Source: Burkholderiaceae bacterium
GTDB lineage: Bacteria; Pseudomonadota; Gammaproteobacteria; Burkholderiales; Burkholderiaceae
NCBI GenBank assembly: GCA_025057735.1
Contig: JANWUU010000226.1
Coordinates: 1-16,156, forward strand
Length of the DNA stretch: 16,156 nucleotides
Direction: 5' to 3'
A program made the position numbers and the translations under genes. How positions within the stretch are numbered: the stretch's first letter is position 1; each line of letters opens with the position of its first letter. Below are positions 7,653-15,059 of this stretch, piece after piece. The notes beneath the pieces are model-generated. The model worked only from the letters and a program-made list of their open reading frames with translations, made no database searches and was not told the DNA's origin.

Positions 7653-8648
7653 ATGCGCATCGCCGTGCTCGGCGCCGGCGCCTGGGGGACCGCCCTCGCG
7701 GTGGCGGCCGCCGCGCGGCACGAAGTTCGGCTGTACGCGCGCGATGCGGCCCAGGCCGCGCAGATCGGTGCACGGCGCGAGAACGTCCGCTATCTGCCGG
7801 GCGTTGCCTTGCCCGCATCCTTGACGGTGACCGCGGACCTGCAGGACGCCGTGGCGGGGGCGGAGCTGCTGGTCGTGGCGACCCCGGTGAGCGGCCTGCG
7901 GCCGACGCTCGCCGCCCTGCGCGCCACGTCCGCGCAGGTACCGGTGGTCTGGCTCTGCAAGGGCCTGGAGCGCGACGGCGGCCGGCTGCCGCACCAGATC
8001 GCGCACGAGGAACTGGGGGCGCGGGCGGCCGGCCCGCTGTCGGGCCCCAGCTTCGCGCAGGAGGTGGCCGCCGGCCTGCCGACGGCGCTCACGGTGGCCG
8101 GGGAGGCGGCGTTTTGCGAGCGTGTGACGGCCGCCTTCCACGGCGGCGCACTGCGTGTGTATTCAACCGACGACGTGGTCGGGGTCGAGGTCGGCGGCGC
8201 GGTGAAGAACGTGCTGGCCATCGCCACCGGCATCGCTGATGCGCTCGCCCTCGGCCACAACGCGCGCGCCGCGTTGATCACGCGCGGACTGGCGGAGATG
8301 GTGCGCCTGGGCGTCGCGCTCGGGGCACGCCCCGAAACCTTCATGGGTCTGACCGGTGTGGGGGACCTCATCCTGACCTGCACCGGGGAGCTGTCGCGCA
8401 ACCGCCAGGTGGGGCTGCAACTCGGCCGGGGGGCGGCGCTGCAAGAGGCGCTCGCCGCGCTGGGCCACGTGGCCGAGGGCGTGTGGACCGCGCCCGCGGT
8501 GGCCGCACGGGCGGCGGCGCTGCGCGTGGATATGCCGATCACGGCCGCGGTGTGCGCGGTGCTCGAGCGGCGGCTGACGCCGCAGGCGGCGCTGGCGCAG
8601 TTGCTGGCGCGCGACCCCCGCCGCGAGCACGAGGCGGGGAGGCGATGA
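7653..8648 (+). CDS. gpsA: Glycerol-3-phosphate dehydrogenase [NAD(P)+]
   Basis: GpsA reduces dihydroxyacetone phosphate to sn-glycerol 3-phosphate, the backbone precursor of phospholipids. The 331-residue length is normal. An N-terminal Rossmann fold begins with [12 protein letters not shown] (GxGxxG at 7-12). The substrate-domain signature includes [15 protein letters not shown] at 130-144, the catalytic lysine K185 in [13 protein letters not shown], and [13 protein letters not shown] at 201-213. [16 protein letters not shown] at 230-245 completes the set. The ATG follows the secB stop by 9 bp with no separate Shine-Dalgarno sequence, which suggests coupling. Its last four bases, ATGA, also hold the start of the LOG gene. 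The C-terminal dozen residues are charged and poorly conserved. Confidence 0.97.
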   Translation: MRIAVLGAGAWGTALAVAAAARHEVRLYARDAAQAAQIGARRENVRYLPGVALPASLTVTADLQDAVAGAELLVVATPVSGLRPTLAALRATSAQVPVVWLCKGLERDGGRLPHQIAHEELGARAAGPLSGPSFAQEVAAGLPTALTVAGEAAFCERVTAAFHGGALRVYSTDDVVGVEVGGAVKNVLAIATGIADALALGHNARAALITRGLAEMVRLGVALGARPETFMGLTGVGDLILTCTGELSRNRQVGLQLGRGAALQEALAALGHVAEGVWTAPAVAARAAALRVDMPITAAVCAVLERRLTPQAALAQLLARDPRREHEAGRR

Positions 8649-9241
8649 GCTCACGCCTGTCGACGGTGTGCGTCTTCTGCGGCTCCTGCGCCGGCGCGCG
8701 GCCCGAGTACGCGCGCGCCGCGCGCACGTTAGGCGAGCTGCTGGCGCGGCGTGGCATCACGCTCGTCTACGGCGGCGGCCACGTCGGCCTGATGGGCGAA
8801 CTCGCGGATGCCGCGATCGCCGCCGGCGGGCGCGTGGTGGGCGTGATCCCGCAGCACCTGATGCAGCCCGAGGTGGCGCACCAGCGGCTGGCCGAACTGC
8901 GGGTGGTCGACTCGATGCACACGCGCAAACGCACGATGGCCGAGCGTGCCGATGCCTTCGTCGTGCTGCCCGGCGGCTACGGCACGTTCGAAGAGATGTT
9001 CGAGATGGTCACGTGGCTGCAACTGCGGCTGCACGCCAAGCCGGTCGGTCTGGTCAACTGCCTCGGCTATTTCGATCACCTCCTGGCGTTCCTGCGTCAT
9101 GCCGCCGCCGAGGGTTTCATCCGCCCGCAGCACGGGGACCTGCTGATCGTCGAGCCCACGCCGCAGCTGCTGCTGGAGCGCTTGAGCCTGCACGAGCCGG
9201 CGGTGGCGCGCGACGCGCGCGGCGACCTGGACCTGGGCTGA
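8645..9241 (+). CDS. LOG-family protein (putative cytokinin-nucleotide phosphoribohydrolase)
   Basis: This 198-residue protein belongs to the LOG (lysine decarboxylase-like, TIGR00730) family, whose tested members release a free base from nucleoside 5'-monophosphates. Members are often misnamed lysine decarboxylase. The signature PGGYGTFEE (109-117) is intact, preceded by the conserved basic stretch MHTRKRTM (91-98) and [11 protein letters not shown] at 41-51. The start ATG at 8645 overlaps the gpsA stop in an ATGA and has GGGGAGG just upstream. The open frame continues further upstream only as a shadow of gpsA. The natural substrate in bacteria is uncertain; AMP or an N6-modified AMP is usual. 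It ends 9 bp from the converging trmL stop, and no terminator is visible in that gap. Confidence 0.9.
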   Translation: MSSRLSTVCVFCGSCAGARPEYARAARTLGELLARRGITLVYGGGHVGLMGELADAAIAAGGRVVGVIPQHLMQPEVAHQRLAELRVVDSMHTRKRTMAERADAFVVLPGGYGTFEEMFEMVTWLQLRLHAKPVGLVNCLGYFDHLLAFLRHAAAEGFIRPQHGDLLIVEPTPQLLLERLSLHEPAVARDARGDLDLG

Positions 9242-9250
9242 GCGCGCTGC

Positions 9251-9721
9251 CTACACGCCGCCGGCGAAGCCCTGCTGGCGCCAGGCCTCGTAGACGACGA
9301 TCGCCACCGCGTTCGAGAGGTTCAGGCTGCGGTTGCCGGGCCGCAGCGGCAGGCGCAGCAACTGCGTGGCGGCAAAACGCGCGCGCACGGCCTCGTCCAG
9401 TCCGCGCGTCTCGGCGCCGAACACCAGCCAGTCCTCCGGTGCGTAGGTCACCTCCGTGTAACGGCGCGTCGCCCGCGTGGTGAAGGCGAAGCAGCGCTGC
9501 CACTGGACGCCTTCGTTTTGCAGCAGGGCATCAAAGCTGGCGTGCACCTTGACGCAGGCGTACTCGTGGTAATCCAGACCCGCGCGGCGCAGCCGCTTGT
9601 CGTCGAGCGAGAAGCCGAGCGGCTCCACCAGGTGCAGGCGCGCGCCGCTGTTCGCGCACAGCCGGATCACGTTGCCGGTGTTGGGCGGGATCTCCGGCGC
9701 GACCAGAACGACATTGAACAT
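9251..9721 (-). CDS. trmL: tRNA (cytidine/uridine-34 2'-O)-methyltransferase TrmL
   Basis: TrmL uses S-adenosylmethionine to methylate the ribose of wobble nucleotide 34 in tRNA-Leu isoacceptors. The 156-residue length matches the minimal SPOUT enzyme of E. coli. The three knot motifs are present: PPNTGNVIRLCANSG at 12-26, LVFGAETRGL at 99-108, and the SAM-binding knot RLPLRPGNRSLNLSNAVA at 123-140. The end of the last helix, VVYEAWRQQG, is close to E. coli. It is downstream of comF with a 3-bp gap, so the two are very probably co-transcribed. It converges on the LOG gene. Confidence 0.95.
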   Translation of the reverse strand: MFNVVLVAPEIPPNTGNVIRLCANSGARLHLVEPLGFSLDDKRLRRAGLDYHEYACVKVHASFDALLQNEGVQWQRCFAFTTRATRRYTEVTYAPEDWLVFGAETRGLDEAVRARFAATQLLRLPLRPGNRSLNLSNAVAIVVYEAWRQQGFAGGV

Positions 9722-9724
9722 CGG

Positions 9725-10414
9725 TCAGGGCGTGCGGGCGACCACCAGGTTGGTGACGCGCGCCGCGCCCGCGGCTTTCAGCGTGCGCGCGACCTCCGCG
9801 AGCGTGGCGCCGCTGGTCATCACGTCATCGACGACGAGCACGTGCCGCCCGGAGCAGTCGCCGCCCGCCGCGAACGCTCCGCGTACGTTGCATCGCCGCT
9901 GCTCCAACGTCAGCCCCTCCTGTGGCGGTGCATGGCGCACGCGCAGCAGCAGATCGCCCGCCAGGGGCAGCGCCAGCTGCGCGGCGACCGTGCGCGCCAC
10001 TTCCAAGGCCTGGTTGAAGCCGCGCTCGGCCTGCCGCTCGAAGGCCAGTGGCACTGCCGTGACGGTCGCACCACTGCCCCGTAGCGCGCGCGCCCGCTGC
10101 GCCAGCAGCCGGCCAAGGGCGCGCGCCAGCGCCAGGCGGTGCCCGAATTTCAGCGCCACCACCACCCCGTCCAGCGGCGGCGCGTAATCGCCAAGCGCAA
10201 TGGTCGCATCGAAGGGGGGGTCTTCCCGCAGGCAGCGCCCGCAGGCGGGCGCCGGCTGCGGCAGCGGCAGCGCGCAACGCGGGCAGCGCGGGCGTGCGCG
10301 CGGCAGGAAATCGCGCCGGCATGCCGCGCAGACCACGGCGGTGGTCGGCGCCGTGGCGCAGATCAGGCAGGGGGCGGCGAACGCACGCCGCAGACGGCAG
10401 GCCAAGGACGGCAT
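9725..10414 (-). CDS. comF: ComF-family phosphoribosyltransferase-like protein
   Basis: This 229-residue protein is a ComF/GntX homologue, needed for DNA uptake in some naturally competent bacteria; its biochemical role is unsettled. The N-terminal third holds four CxxC pairs (C16/C19, C29/C32, C44/C47, C58/C61), consistent with zinc ribbons. The C-terminal PRT fold has ERGFNQA at 130-136 and the PRPP loop VLVVDDVMTSGAT at 192-204. I chose the ATG at 10414, which begins just before the first CxxC; an in-frame GTG at 10420 and a longer frame to 10471 are possible, as no Shine-Dalgarno sequence decides. It diverges from bioC across about 80 bp. The E. coli bioH/gntX neighbourhood also pairs this family with biotin genes. 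Confidence 0.92.
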   Translation of the reverse strand: MPSLACRLRRAFAAPCLICATAPTTAVVCAACRRDFLPRARPRCPRCALPLPQPAPACGRCLREDPPFDATIALGDYAPPLDGVVVALKFGHRLALARALGRLLAQRARALRGSGATVTAVPLAFERQAERGFNQALEVARTVAAQLALPLAGDLLLRVRHAPPQEGLTLEQRRCNVRGAFAAGGDCSGRHVLVVDDVMTSGATLAEVARTLKAAGAARVTNLVVARTP

Positions 10415-10494
10415 GCGCACGATGATGGCAGAGCGCGCCGTACACTGAGACCGGTAGCGACTTCCCGTCAAACCCGAGGATCTTGTCGAACGCG
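10415..10494. promoter_or_regulatory. Divergent comF/bioC intergenic region
   Basis: This 80-bp gap must hold promoters for both directions. On the minus strand a TTGACG (10471-10466) resembles a -35 element, but I see no good -10 at 16-18 bp. On the plus strand TACACT (10441-10446) is a poor -10 candidate for bioC. No clear BirA-type or other operator palindrome is evident by eye. Confidence 0.3.
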
Positions 10495-11397
10495 ATGGCT
10501 GCCGCCCGGGCCGAGCCCGCGCCGTGGCGGGTGCAGACCGTGCGGCGTCAGTTCGACCGCCGCGCCGCCGTGCTGCGGGACAGCGGCTTCCTGCTGCGCG
10601 AAGTCGAGCGCCGGCTGCTGGAGCGACTCGATTACGTGCGCCTGGCGCCGCGGCGCGTCCTGGACGTCGGCTGCGGCGGCGGCGCGAGCGCCGCTGTGCT
10701 CGCCCGCCGCTACCCGGGCGCGTTCTGGGTCGGTGTTGACCTCTCGCTGGCGGCGCTTGCCGCCGGACGGGGCGGCTGGTGGGCGCGCCTGCGCGAGCGC
10801 TGGCAGCGGCCGCTGGCGCGGGTCTGCGCCGACGCGGCGGCGCTGCCCGTGGCCGAGGGGAGCTTCGATTTGCTGATTTCCAACCTCATGCTGCACTGGC
10901 ACCCGCAGCCACAACGCGTCCTGTGGGAATGGCATCGGGTGCTGGCGGCCGACGGCTTGCTGCTGTTTACCTGCTTCGGCCCGGACACGCTGCGCGAGCT
11001 GCGCACGGCCTGCGCCCAGGCCCTGCCGCAGGCGCGCCCGCTGCCGTACATCGACATGCACGACTATGGCGACATGCTGGTGGCCGCCGGTTTTGCCACG
11101 CCCGTGATGGACATAGAGATCGTCCGCTTCACGTATGACACGCCCGAGGCCTTGCTCTCCGAAGTGCGTCGCCTCGGCGCCAACCCGCGCGACGACCGCC
11201 CGGCCGGACTGCCGTCGGGCGCGCGCGCGCGCGCGCTGCGACAGGCGCTGGATCGCCAGCGGGACGCGCAGGGACGGATCGCGCTCACCTTCGAAATCGT
11301 CTACGGGCACGCCTGGCGGCCGCCGCCGCGGCGTGCGGCGACCCAGGTCATCCCGCTTGACCGCCTGCGCCGGGGATTGCGCGCGTTGCGCCCATGA
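10495..11397 (+). CDS. bioC: Malonyl-[acyl-carrier protein] O-methyltransferase BioC
   Basis: BioC methylates malonyl-ACP so that the fatty acid synthase can build pimeloyl-ACP methyl ester, the biotin precursor. The 300-residue product is a class I SAM methyltransferase. It shows RRQFDRRA near the N-terminus, which is typical of BioC, motif I VLDVGCGGG at 55-63, and the SNLMLHWHPQP segment at about 129-139 that marks the BioC group. LLLFTCFGPDTLRELR follows at about 155-170. The start is uncertain: a GAGGA (10476-10480) is 14 nt from the ATG at 10495, while an in-frame TTG at 10483 is only 2 nt away and would add four residues. An alternating (GC)9 tract lies at 11219-11236 within the gene. 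No other bio gene is present in the window. Confidence 0.9.
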   Translation: MAAARAEPAPWRVQTVRRQFDRRAAVLRDSGFLLREVERRLLERLDYVRLAPRRVLDVGCGGGASAAVLARRYPGAFWVGVDLSLAALAAGRGGWWARLRERWQRPLARVCADAAALPVAEGSFDLLISNLMLHWHPQPQRVLWEWHRVLAADGLLLFTCFGPDTLRELRTACAQALPQARPLPYIDMHDYGDMLVAAGFATPVMDIEIVRFTYDTPEALLSEVRRLGANPRDDRPAGLPSGARARALRQALDRQRDAQGRIALTFEIVYGHAWRPPPRRAATQVIPLDRLRRGLRALRP

Positions 11398-11451
11398 GTC
11401 CATCGTCGCGGGGCCGATTTCGGCGACCACCAGCCCCCCAACCACCACCGT

Positions 11452-11458
11452 GAGGAGG
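11452..11458 (+). promoter_or_regulatory. Ribosome binding site deciding the TTG start of the BON-LysM gene
   Basis: GAGGAGG stands 6 nt before the TTG at 11465. The next reading begins MGIVAFLKEAGEKLFG, which aligns with the N-terminus of E. coli Kbp (YgaU), so the rare TTG is very probably the true start. Confidence 0.75.
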
Positions 11459-11464
11459 ATCCCC

Positions 11465-11944
11465 TTGGGCATCGTTGCCTTTCTGAAAGAGGCCGGCGAA
11501 AAGCTGTTCGGCCGTACCGTGCAGGCGGCGGAGAAGGACCCCAGCCAGCGCGAGGCAGCGAATCGCGAAGCGGCCACCGCGATCAAGAACCATCTTGCCA
11601 AGTTCGGTTTCAACGTAACCGCACTGACGGTGACGTGCGACACGCAGACCGCCACCGCGCGCGTGTTCGGCGTGGCGGCCGATCAGGAAACGAAGGAAAA
11701 AGGTGATCCTTGCCGCCGGCAATGTCGAGGGTGTGGCCGCGGTGGAGGACAGGATGACCGTCGTGCGGGGGAAGCCGGCCGCGCAGTTTTACACGGTGGT
11801 CAAAGGCGACACGTTGTCGAAGATCGCCAAGCAGTTCTACGGCGACGCCAACGCGTACATGCGTATTTTCGAGGCCAATCGCCCGATGCTGTCGCATCCG
11901 GACAAGATCTATCCCGGGCAGAACCTGCGCATCCCCCCAAGTGA
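11465..11944 (+). pseudogene. kbp: Kbp/YgaU-like BON-LysM protein, frame-disrupted
   Basis: This is a homologue of E. coli Kbp (YgaU), a small potassium-binding protein with a BON and a LysM domain. The BON part is read from the TTG at 11465 (MGIVAFLKEAGEKLFG to ETKEK, residues 1-79). The continuation expected from Kbp (VILAAGNVEGVAAVED, then LysM with FYTVVKGDTLSKIAKQFYG and IFEANRPMLSHPDKIYPGQ) is in the next frame, from about 11700 to 11938. The break falls in an A5 run at 11697-11701; four A would restore the frame. The first frame's stop, TGA at 11942-11944, comes just after LRIPP, where Kbp-type proteins end, and a C6 run at 11934-11939 would restore it with one more C. As written the LysM frame instead runs on to 12065. 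Sequencing error is the simplest reading; a real mutation or +1 recoding is possible. The total length, about 159 residues if repaired, is normal. Confidence 0.82.
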
Positions 11945-11977
11945 GTTAGCCGGTCGGGTTGTTCGACTTCGGATGGT

Positions 11978-12018
11978 GGCAGGCCGGCCGCCGTTTCAAG
12001 CGGTGCGGTCGGGCTGCC
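11978..12018 (+). terminator. Terminator-like hairpin between the BON-LysM gene and the cox operon
   Basis: The arm GGCAGGCCGGCCGCCG (11978-11993) can pair with CGGTGCGGTCGGGCTGCC (12001-12018) around a TTTCAAG loop. By eye there is one mismatch, one G-T wobble and a two-base bulge. It follows the end of the BON-LysM gene but lacks a T-tract, so intrinsic termination would be weak; it may act as an mRNA 3'-end stabiliser instead. It ends 2 bp before the likely cox -10. Confidence 0.45.
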
Positions 12019-12020
12019 CC

Positions 12021-12026
12021 TATAAT
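12021..12026 (+). promoter_or_regulatory. Candidate -10 element of the cox operon promoter
   Basis: A perfect TATAAT is followed by GCGCAACC, placing a start of transcription near 12033 and a leader of about 100 nt before coxB. The -35 position (about 11998-12003, AAGCGG) is poor and lies in the loop and 3' arm of the preceding hairpin, so an activator may be needed. The stretch 11945-12130 holds this element, the hairpin and an untranslated leader; I see no gene in it. Confidence 0.55.
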
Positions 12027-12130
12027 GCGCAACCTTGCGCCGACGGCAGCGGCGCACCTGCGTGACTGACAGCCAAACGGGGAGAAGGGGCGCCCTGCGG
12101 GGTGCCGCGCTGGCGATGGACGGACGTTCG

Positions 12131-13252
12131 ATGCTGACTGCAATGAGGAGCGCGGCCGCGCTCGCCGCCTGGGGCGCCGCCGGCGCCGCACACGCGATCC
12201 AGAGCAAATACAACCTGGCGCCGCCGGCGACGCAGATCGCGCGCGACATCCACTGGCTGCACTGGTTCATGCTGGCGATTTGCGGCGTGATCTTCGTGGT
12301 CGTTTTCGGCGTGATGTTTTATTCGATCTGGGCGCACCGCAAATCGCGGGGCGCGGTGCCGGCCGAATTCCACGAGAGCACCAAGCTGGAAGTCATCTGG
12401 ACGGTGATCCCGTTCATCATCGTGATCGGCATGGCGCTGCCGGCCACCAAGACCGTGGTGGCGATGAAGGACACCAGCAACGCGGACCTGACGATCAAGG
12501 TCACCGGCTACCAGTGGAAATGGGGCTATGACTATCTGAAAGGCGAGGGCGAGGGCATCTCCTTCCTGTCGACGCTGTCGACGCCGCGCGACCAGATCGA
12601 CGGCGGCAACGACGCCGCCCGCAAGGCCAACAAGACCTACCTGCTGGAAGTCGACAACGAGCTGGTGGTGCCGGTCGACAAGAAGGTGCGCATTATTACC
12701 ACCGCGCAGGACGTGATCCATGCCTGGTTCGTGCCGGCGCTGGGCGTCAAGCAGGACGCCATTCCCGGTTTCGTGCGCGACACCTGGTTCAAGGCCGAGA
12801 AGACCGGAACCTTCCGCGGGCAGTGCGCCGAGCTGTGCGGCCGTGACCACGCCTTCATGCCGATCGTCGTGCGCGTGGTGACGCAGGACGAATACTCGCA
12901 GTGGGTGGCGGAGAAGAAGAAAGCGATGGCCGCGCTGGCCGACGATCCGAACAAGGTCTGGACACTGGCCGAACTGAAAGCGCGCGGCGCGCAGGTGTAC
13001 GCGGCCAATTGCGGCGTGTGCCACCAGCCGACCGGCAAGGGCGTGCCGAACGCATTTCCGGCGCTCGACGGCAGCAAGGTGGTGGCCGACAAAGCGGAAT
13101 CGATCAAGATCCTGCTGAACGGCAAGAACGCGATGCCGGCGTGGAAGACGCTGTCGGACGTGGAACTGGCGGCGGTGGCGACGTACGTGCGCAACCACTG
13201 GGGCAACAGTTTCGGCGAAGTGCAGCCGGCCGAGTTCAAGGCAGCGCGCTGA
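12131..13252 (+). CDS. coxB: Cytochrome c oxidase subunit II with fused cytochrome c domain
   Basis: Subunit II accepts electrons from cytochrome c at the periplasmic CuA centre of the aa3-type oxidase. The 373-residue form has a signal peptide (about 1-22, ending HA), and two membrane helices (about 46-67 and 88-105). A CuA cupredoxin domain follows with ligands H197, C232, E234, C236, H240 and M243 in the GQCAELCGRDHAFMP region. A class I cytochrome c domain at about 285-355 has haem site C294-GVC-H298 and axial M335 in NAMPAW. The fused domain makes it a caa3-like subunit, usual in betaproteobacteria. The start is uncertain: ATG at 12131 gives the neatest signal peptide, ATG at 12116 or 12143 and GTG at 12062 are in frame, and the strong purine tract at 12079-12090 has no ATG at the right distance. 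Confidence 0.94.
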   Translation: MLTAMRSAAALAAWGAAGAAHAIQSKYNLAPPATQIARDIHWLHWFMLAICGVIFVVVFGVMFYSIWAHRKSRGAVPAEFHESTKLEVIWTVIPFIIVIGMALPATKTVVAMKDTSNADLTIKVTGYQWKWGYDYLKGEGEGISFLSTLSTPRDQIDGGNDAARKANKTYLLEVDNELVVPVDKKVRIITTAQDVIHAWFVPALGVKQDAIPGFVRDTWFKAEKTGTFRGQCAELCGRDHAFMPIVVRVVTQDEYSQWVAEKKKAMAALADDPNKVWTLAELKARGAQVYAANCGVCHQPTGKGVPNAFPALDGSKVVADKAESIKILLNGKNAMPAWKTLSDVELAAVATYVRNHWGNSFGEVQPAEFKAAR

Positions 13253-13299
13253 GCGCGCCCGCCGCGACGGTTCGATGACTTGGAAGCACAGGAGCAGCG

Positions 13300-14901
13300 A
13301 TGAGTGCGGTCACCCCTGAGCAATTGCATGGCCATGCCGGCGCGCTCGATCACGCGCACGATCACCCGCACGGCTGGCGGCGCTGGCTGTACGCGACCAA
13401 CCACAAGGACATCGGCACGATGTACCTGTGGTTCTCGTTCACGATGTTCCTGTTCGGCGGCGTGCTGGCCCTCGGGATCCGCAGCGAGCTGTTCCAGCCC
13501 GGCCTGCAGATCATGCGCCCCGAGTTCTTCAACCAGCTGACCACGATGCATGGGCTGATCATGGTGTTCGGCGCGATCATGCCCGCGTTTGTCGGCTTTG
13601 CGAACTGGATGATCCCGCTGCAGATCGGCGCGCCCGACATGGCGTTCGCGCGCATGAACAACTTCAGCTTCTGGCTGCTGCCGCCGGCCGCGCTGCTGCT
13701 GCTGGTGTCGTTCTTCGTGCCGGGCGGTGCCACCGCGGCCGGCTGGACGCTGTATGCGCCGCTCACGGTGCAGATGGGTCCAGGCATGGATCTGGCGATT
13801 TTCGCGCTGCACATCATGGGCGCCAGCTCGATCATGGGGTCGATCAACATCATCACCACGATCCTGAACATGCGCGCCCCCGGCATGACGCTGATGAAGA
13901 TGCCGATGTTCGTCTGGACGTGGCTGATCACCGCCTACCTGTTGCTGGCAGTGATGCCGGTGCTGGCCGGCGCCATCACGATGACGCTCACGGACCGTCA
14001 CTTCGGCACCAGCTTCTTCAACGCTGCCGGCGGCGGTGACCCGGTCATGTACCAGCACATCTTCTGGTTCTTCGGGCACCCCGAGGTGTACATCATGATC
14101 CTGCCCGCCTTCGGCATCATCAGTCAGATCGTGCCGGTGTTCGCCCGCAAGCCGCTGTTCGGCTACGCGTCGATGGTGTACGCGACCGCCTCGATCGCGA
14201 TCTTGTCGTTCATCGTCTGGGCGCACCACATGTTCACCACCGGCATGCCGGTCACCGGGCAGCTCTTCTTCATGTACGCGACGATGCTGATCGCGGTGCC
14301 GACTGGCGTGAAGATCTTCAACTGGCTGGCGACGATGTGGCGCGGCAGCATGACGTTCGAGACGCCGATGTTGTTCGCCATCGGCTTCATCTTCGTCTTC
14401 ACGATGGGCGGTTTCACCGGCCTGATCTGCGCGATGGCGCCGATCGACATCCAGATCCAGGACACCTACTACGTCGTCGCGCATTTCCACTACGTGCTGG
14501 TGGCGGGCTCCCTGTTCGCGCTGTTCGGCGGCACGTACTTCTGGCTGCCGAAGTGGACCGGTTACATGTACGACGAGAAGCTCGGCAAGCTGCACTTCTG
14601 GCTGTCGATGATCTTCTTCAACATCACGTTCTTCCCGATGCACTTCCTCGGGCTGGCCGGCATGCCGCGCCGTTACGCCGACTACCCGATGCAGTTCGCC
14701 GACTTCAACATGGTCGCCTCCATCGGGGCCTTCGGCTTCGGGCTGTCGCAGTTGCTGTTCCTCTACATCGTCATCAAGGCGATCCGCGGCGGGCCGAAGG
14801 CGAGCGCCAATTACTGGGATGCCAAAGATGGCGGCCTGGAGTGGACCGTGCCGTCGCCGGCCCCCTTCCACACGTTCGAGACCCCGCCGCAGGTGAAATA
14901 A
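13300..14901 (+). CDS. coxA: Cytochrome c oxidase subunit I
   Basis: Subunit I holds haem a and the haem a3-CuB site where oxygen is reduced and protons are pumped. The 533-residue, twelve-helix protein shows every ligand: H84 (TMHGLIM) and H397 for low-spin haem a, H395 (HFHYV) for haem a3, and H260, H309 and H310 for CuB. Y264 in GHPEVY is the residue cross-linked to the CuB histidine, and E262 of the same motif marks the A1 oxidase family with the D-channel glutamate. The N-terminus is unusually histidine-rich (six His between residues 10 and 24). The ATG at 13300 has AGGAG at 5 nt. It follows coxB after 47 bp. The gap after coxA holds a strong hairpin and then a 39-codon ORF. Confidence 0.98.
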   Translation: MSAVTPEQLHGHAGALDHAHDHPHGWRRWLYATNHKDIGTMYLWFSFTMFLFGGVLALGIRSELFQPGLQIMRPEFFNQLTTMHGLIMVFGAIMPAFVGFANWMIPLQIGAPDMAFARMNNFSFWLLPPAALLLLVSFFVPGGATAAGWTLYAPLTVQMGPGMDLAIFALHIMGASSIMGSINIITTILNMRAPGMTLMKMPMFVWTWLITAYLLLAVMPVLAGAITMTLTDRHFGTSFFNAAGGGDPVMYQHIFWFFGHPEVYIMILPAFGIISQIVPVFARKPLFGYASMVYATASIAILSFIVWAHHMFTTGMPVTGQLFFMYATMLIAVPTGVKIFNWLATMWRGSMTFETPMLFAIGFIFVFTMGGFTGLICAMAPIDIQIQDTYYVVAHFHYVLVAGSLFALFGGTYFWLPKWTGYMYDEKLGKLHFWLSMIFFNITFFPMHFLGLAGMPRRYADYPMQFADFNMVASIGAFGFGLSQLLFLYIVIKAIRGGPKASANYWDAKDGGLEWTVPSPAPFHTFETPPQVK

Positions 14902-14908
14902 CGGGCAG

Positions 14909-14931
14909 CGGCCGGCGCAGCGCGCCGGCCG
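14909..14931 (+). repeat. Perfect intercistronic hairpin downstream of coxA
   Basis: CGGCCGGCGC (14909-14918) and GCGCCGGCCG (14922-14931) form a perfect 10-bp all-GC stem with a three-base loop. It starts 8 bp after the coxA stop codon and ends 8 bp before the next ATG. There is no T-tract, so it is unlikely to be a full terminator. Likely roles, by inference, are stabilising the coxA message end or lowering expression of the downstream assembly genes. Confidence 0.7.
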
Positions 14932-14939
14932 CCGGCAGG

Positions 14940-15059
14940 ATGAGTCGCACGGTGGTGGCATCCCGAAAACGCAATCTGCGTACGGCGCTGGTGCTCGGCA
15001 GCATCGCCCTGGTGTTCTTCCTGGGCATCGTCGCGCGCTACTGGTTGCTCGGCCAATGA
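14940..15059 (+). CDS. Small single-helix membrane protein (cytochrome oxidase small assembly protein type)
   Basis: This 39-residue ORF begins MSRTVVASRKRNLRTAL and ends GIVARYWLLGQ. A basic N-terminus is followed by one hydrophobic helix at about 16-36, so it is expected in the inner membrane with the N-terminus inside. Its TGA overlaps the ctaG ATG in an ATGA, and it starts 38 bp after coxA, which places it firmly in the cox operon. Tiny proteins of this layout between coxA and ctaG are known in betaproteobacteria and are annotated as cytochrome oxidase small assembly proteins; the function is assigned by context. The Shine-Dalgarno sequence is weak (CAGG directly before the ATG), and the hairpin just upstream may limit its translation. 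Confidence 0.75.
   Translation: MSRTVVASRKRNLRTALVLGSIALVFFLGIVARYWLLGQ

Noticed and set aside
11693..11705. Programmed -1 ribosomal frameshift at the A5 run
   Set aside because: The frame needed for LysM is +1 relative to the BON frame, while slippery A runs usually give -1. No classic X-XXY-YYZ heptamer is present in the right phase.
11703..12065. LysM protein ending at 12065
   Set aside because: The tail after LRIPP has no likeness to the family, covers the hairpin and the TATAAT, and is best explained by reading past a missing base.
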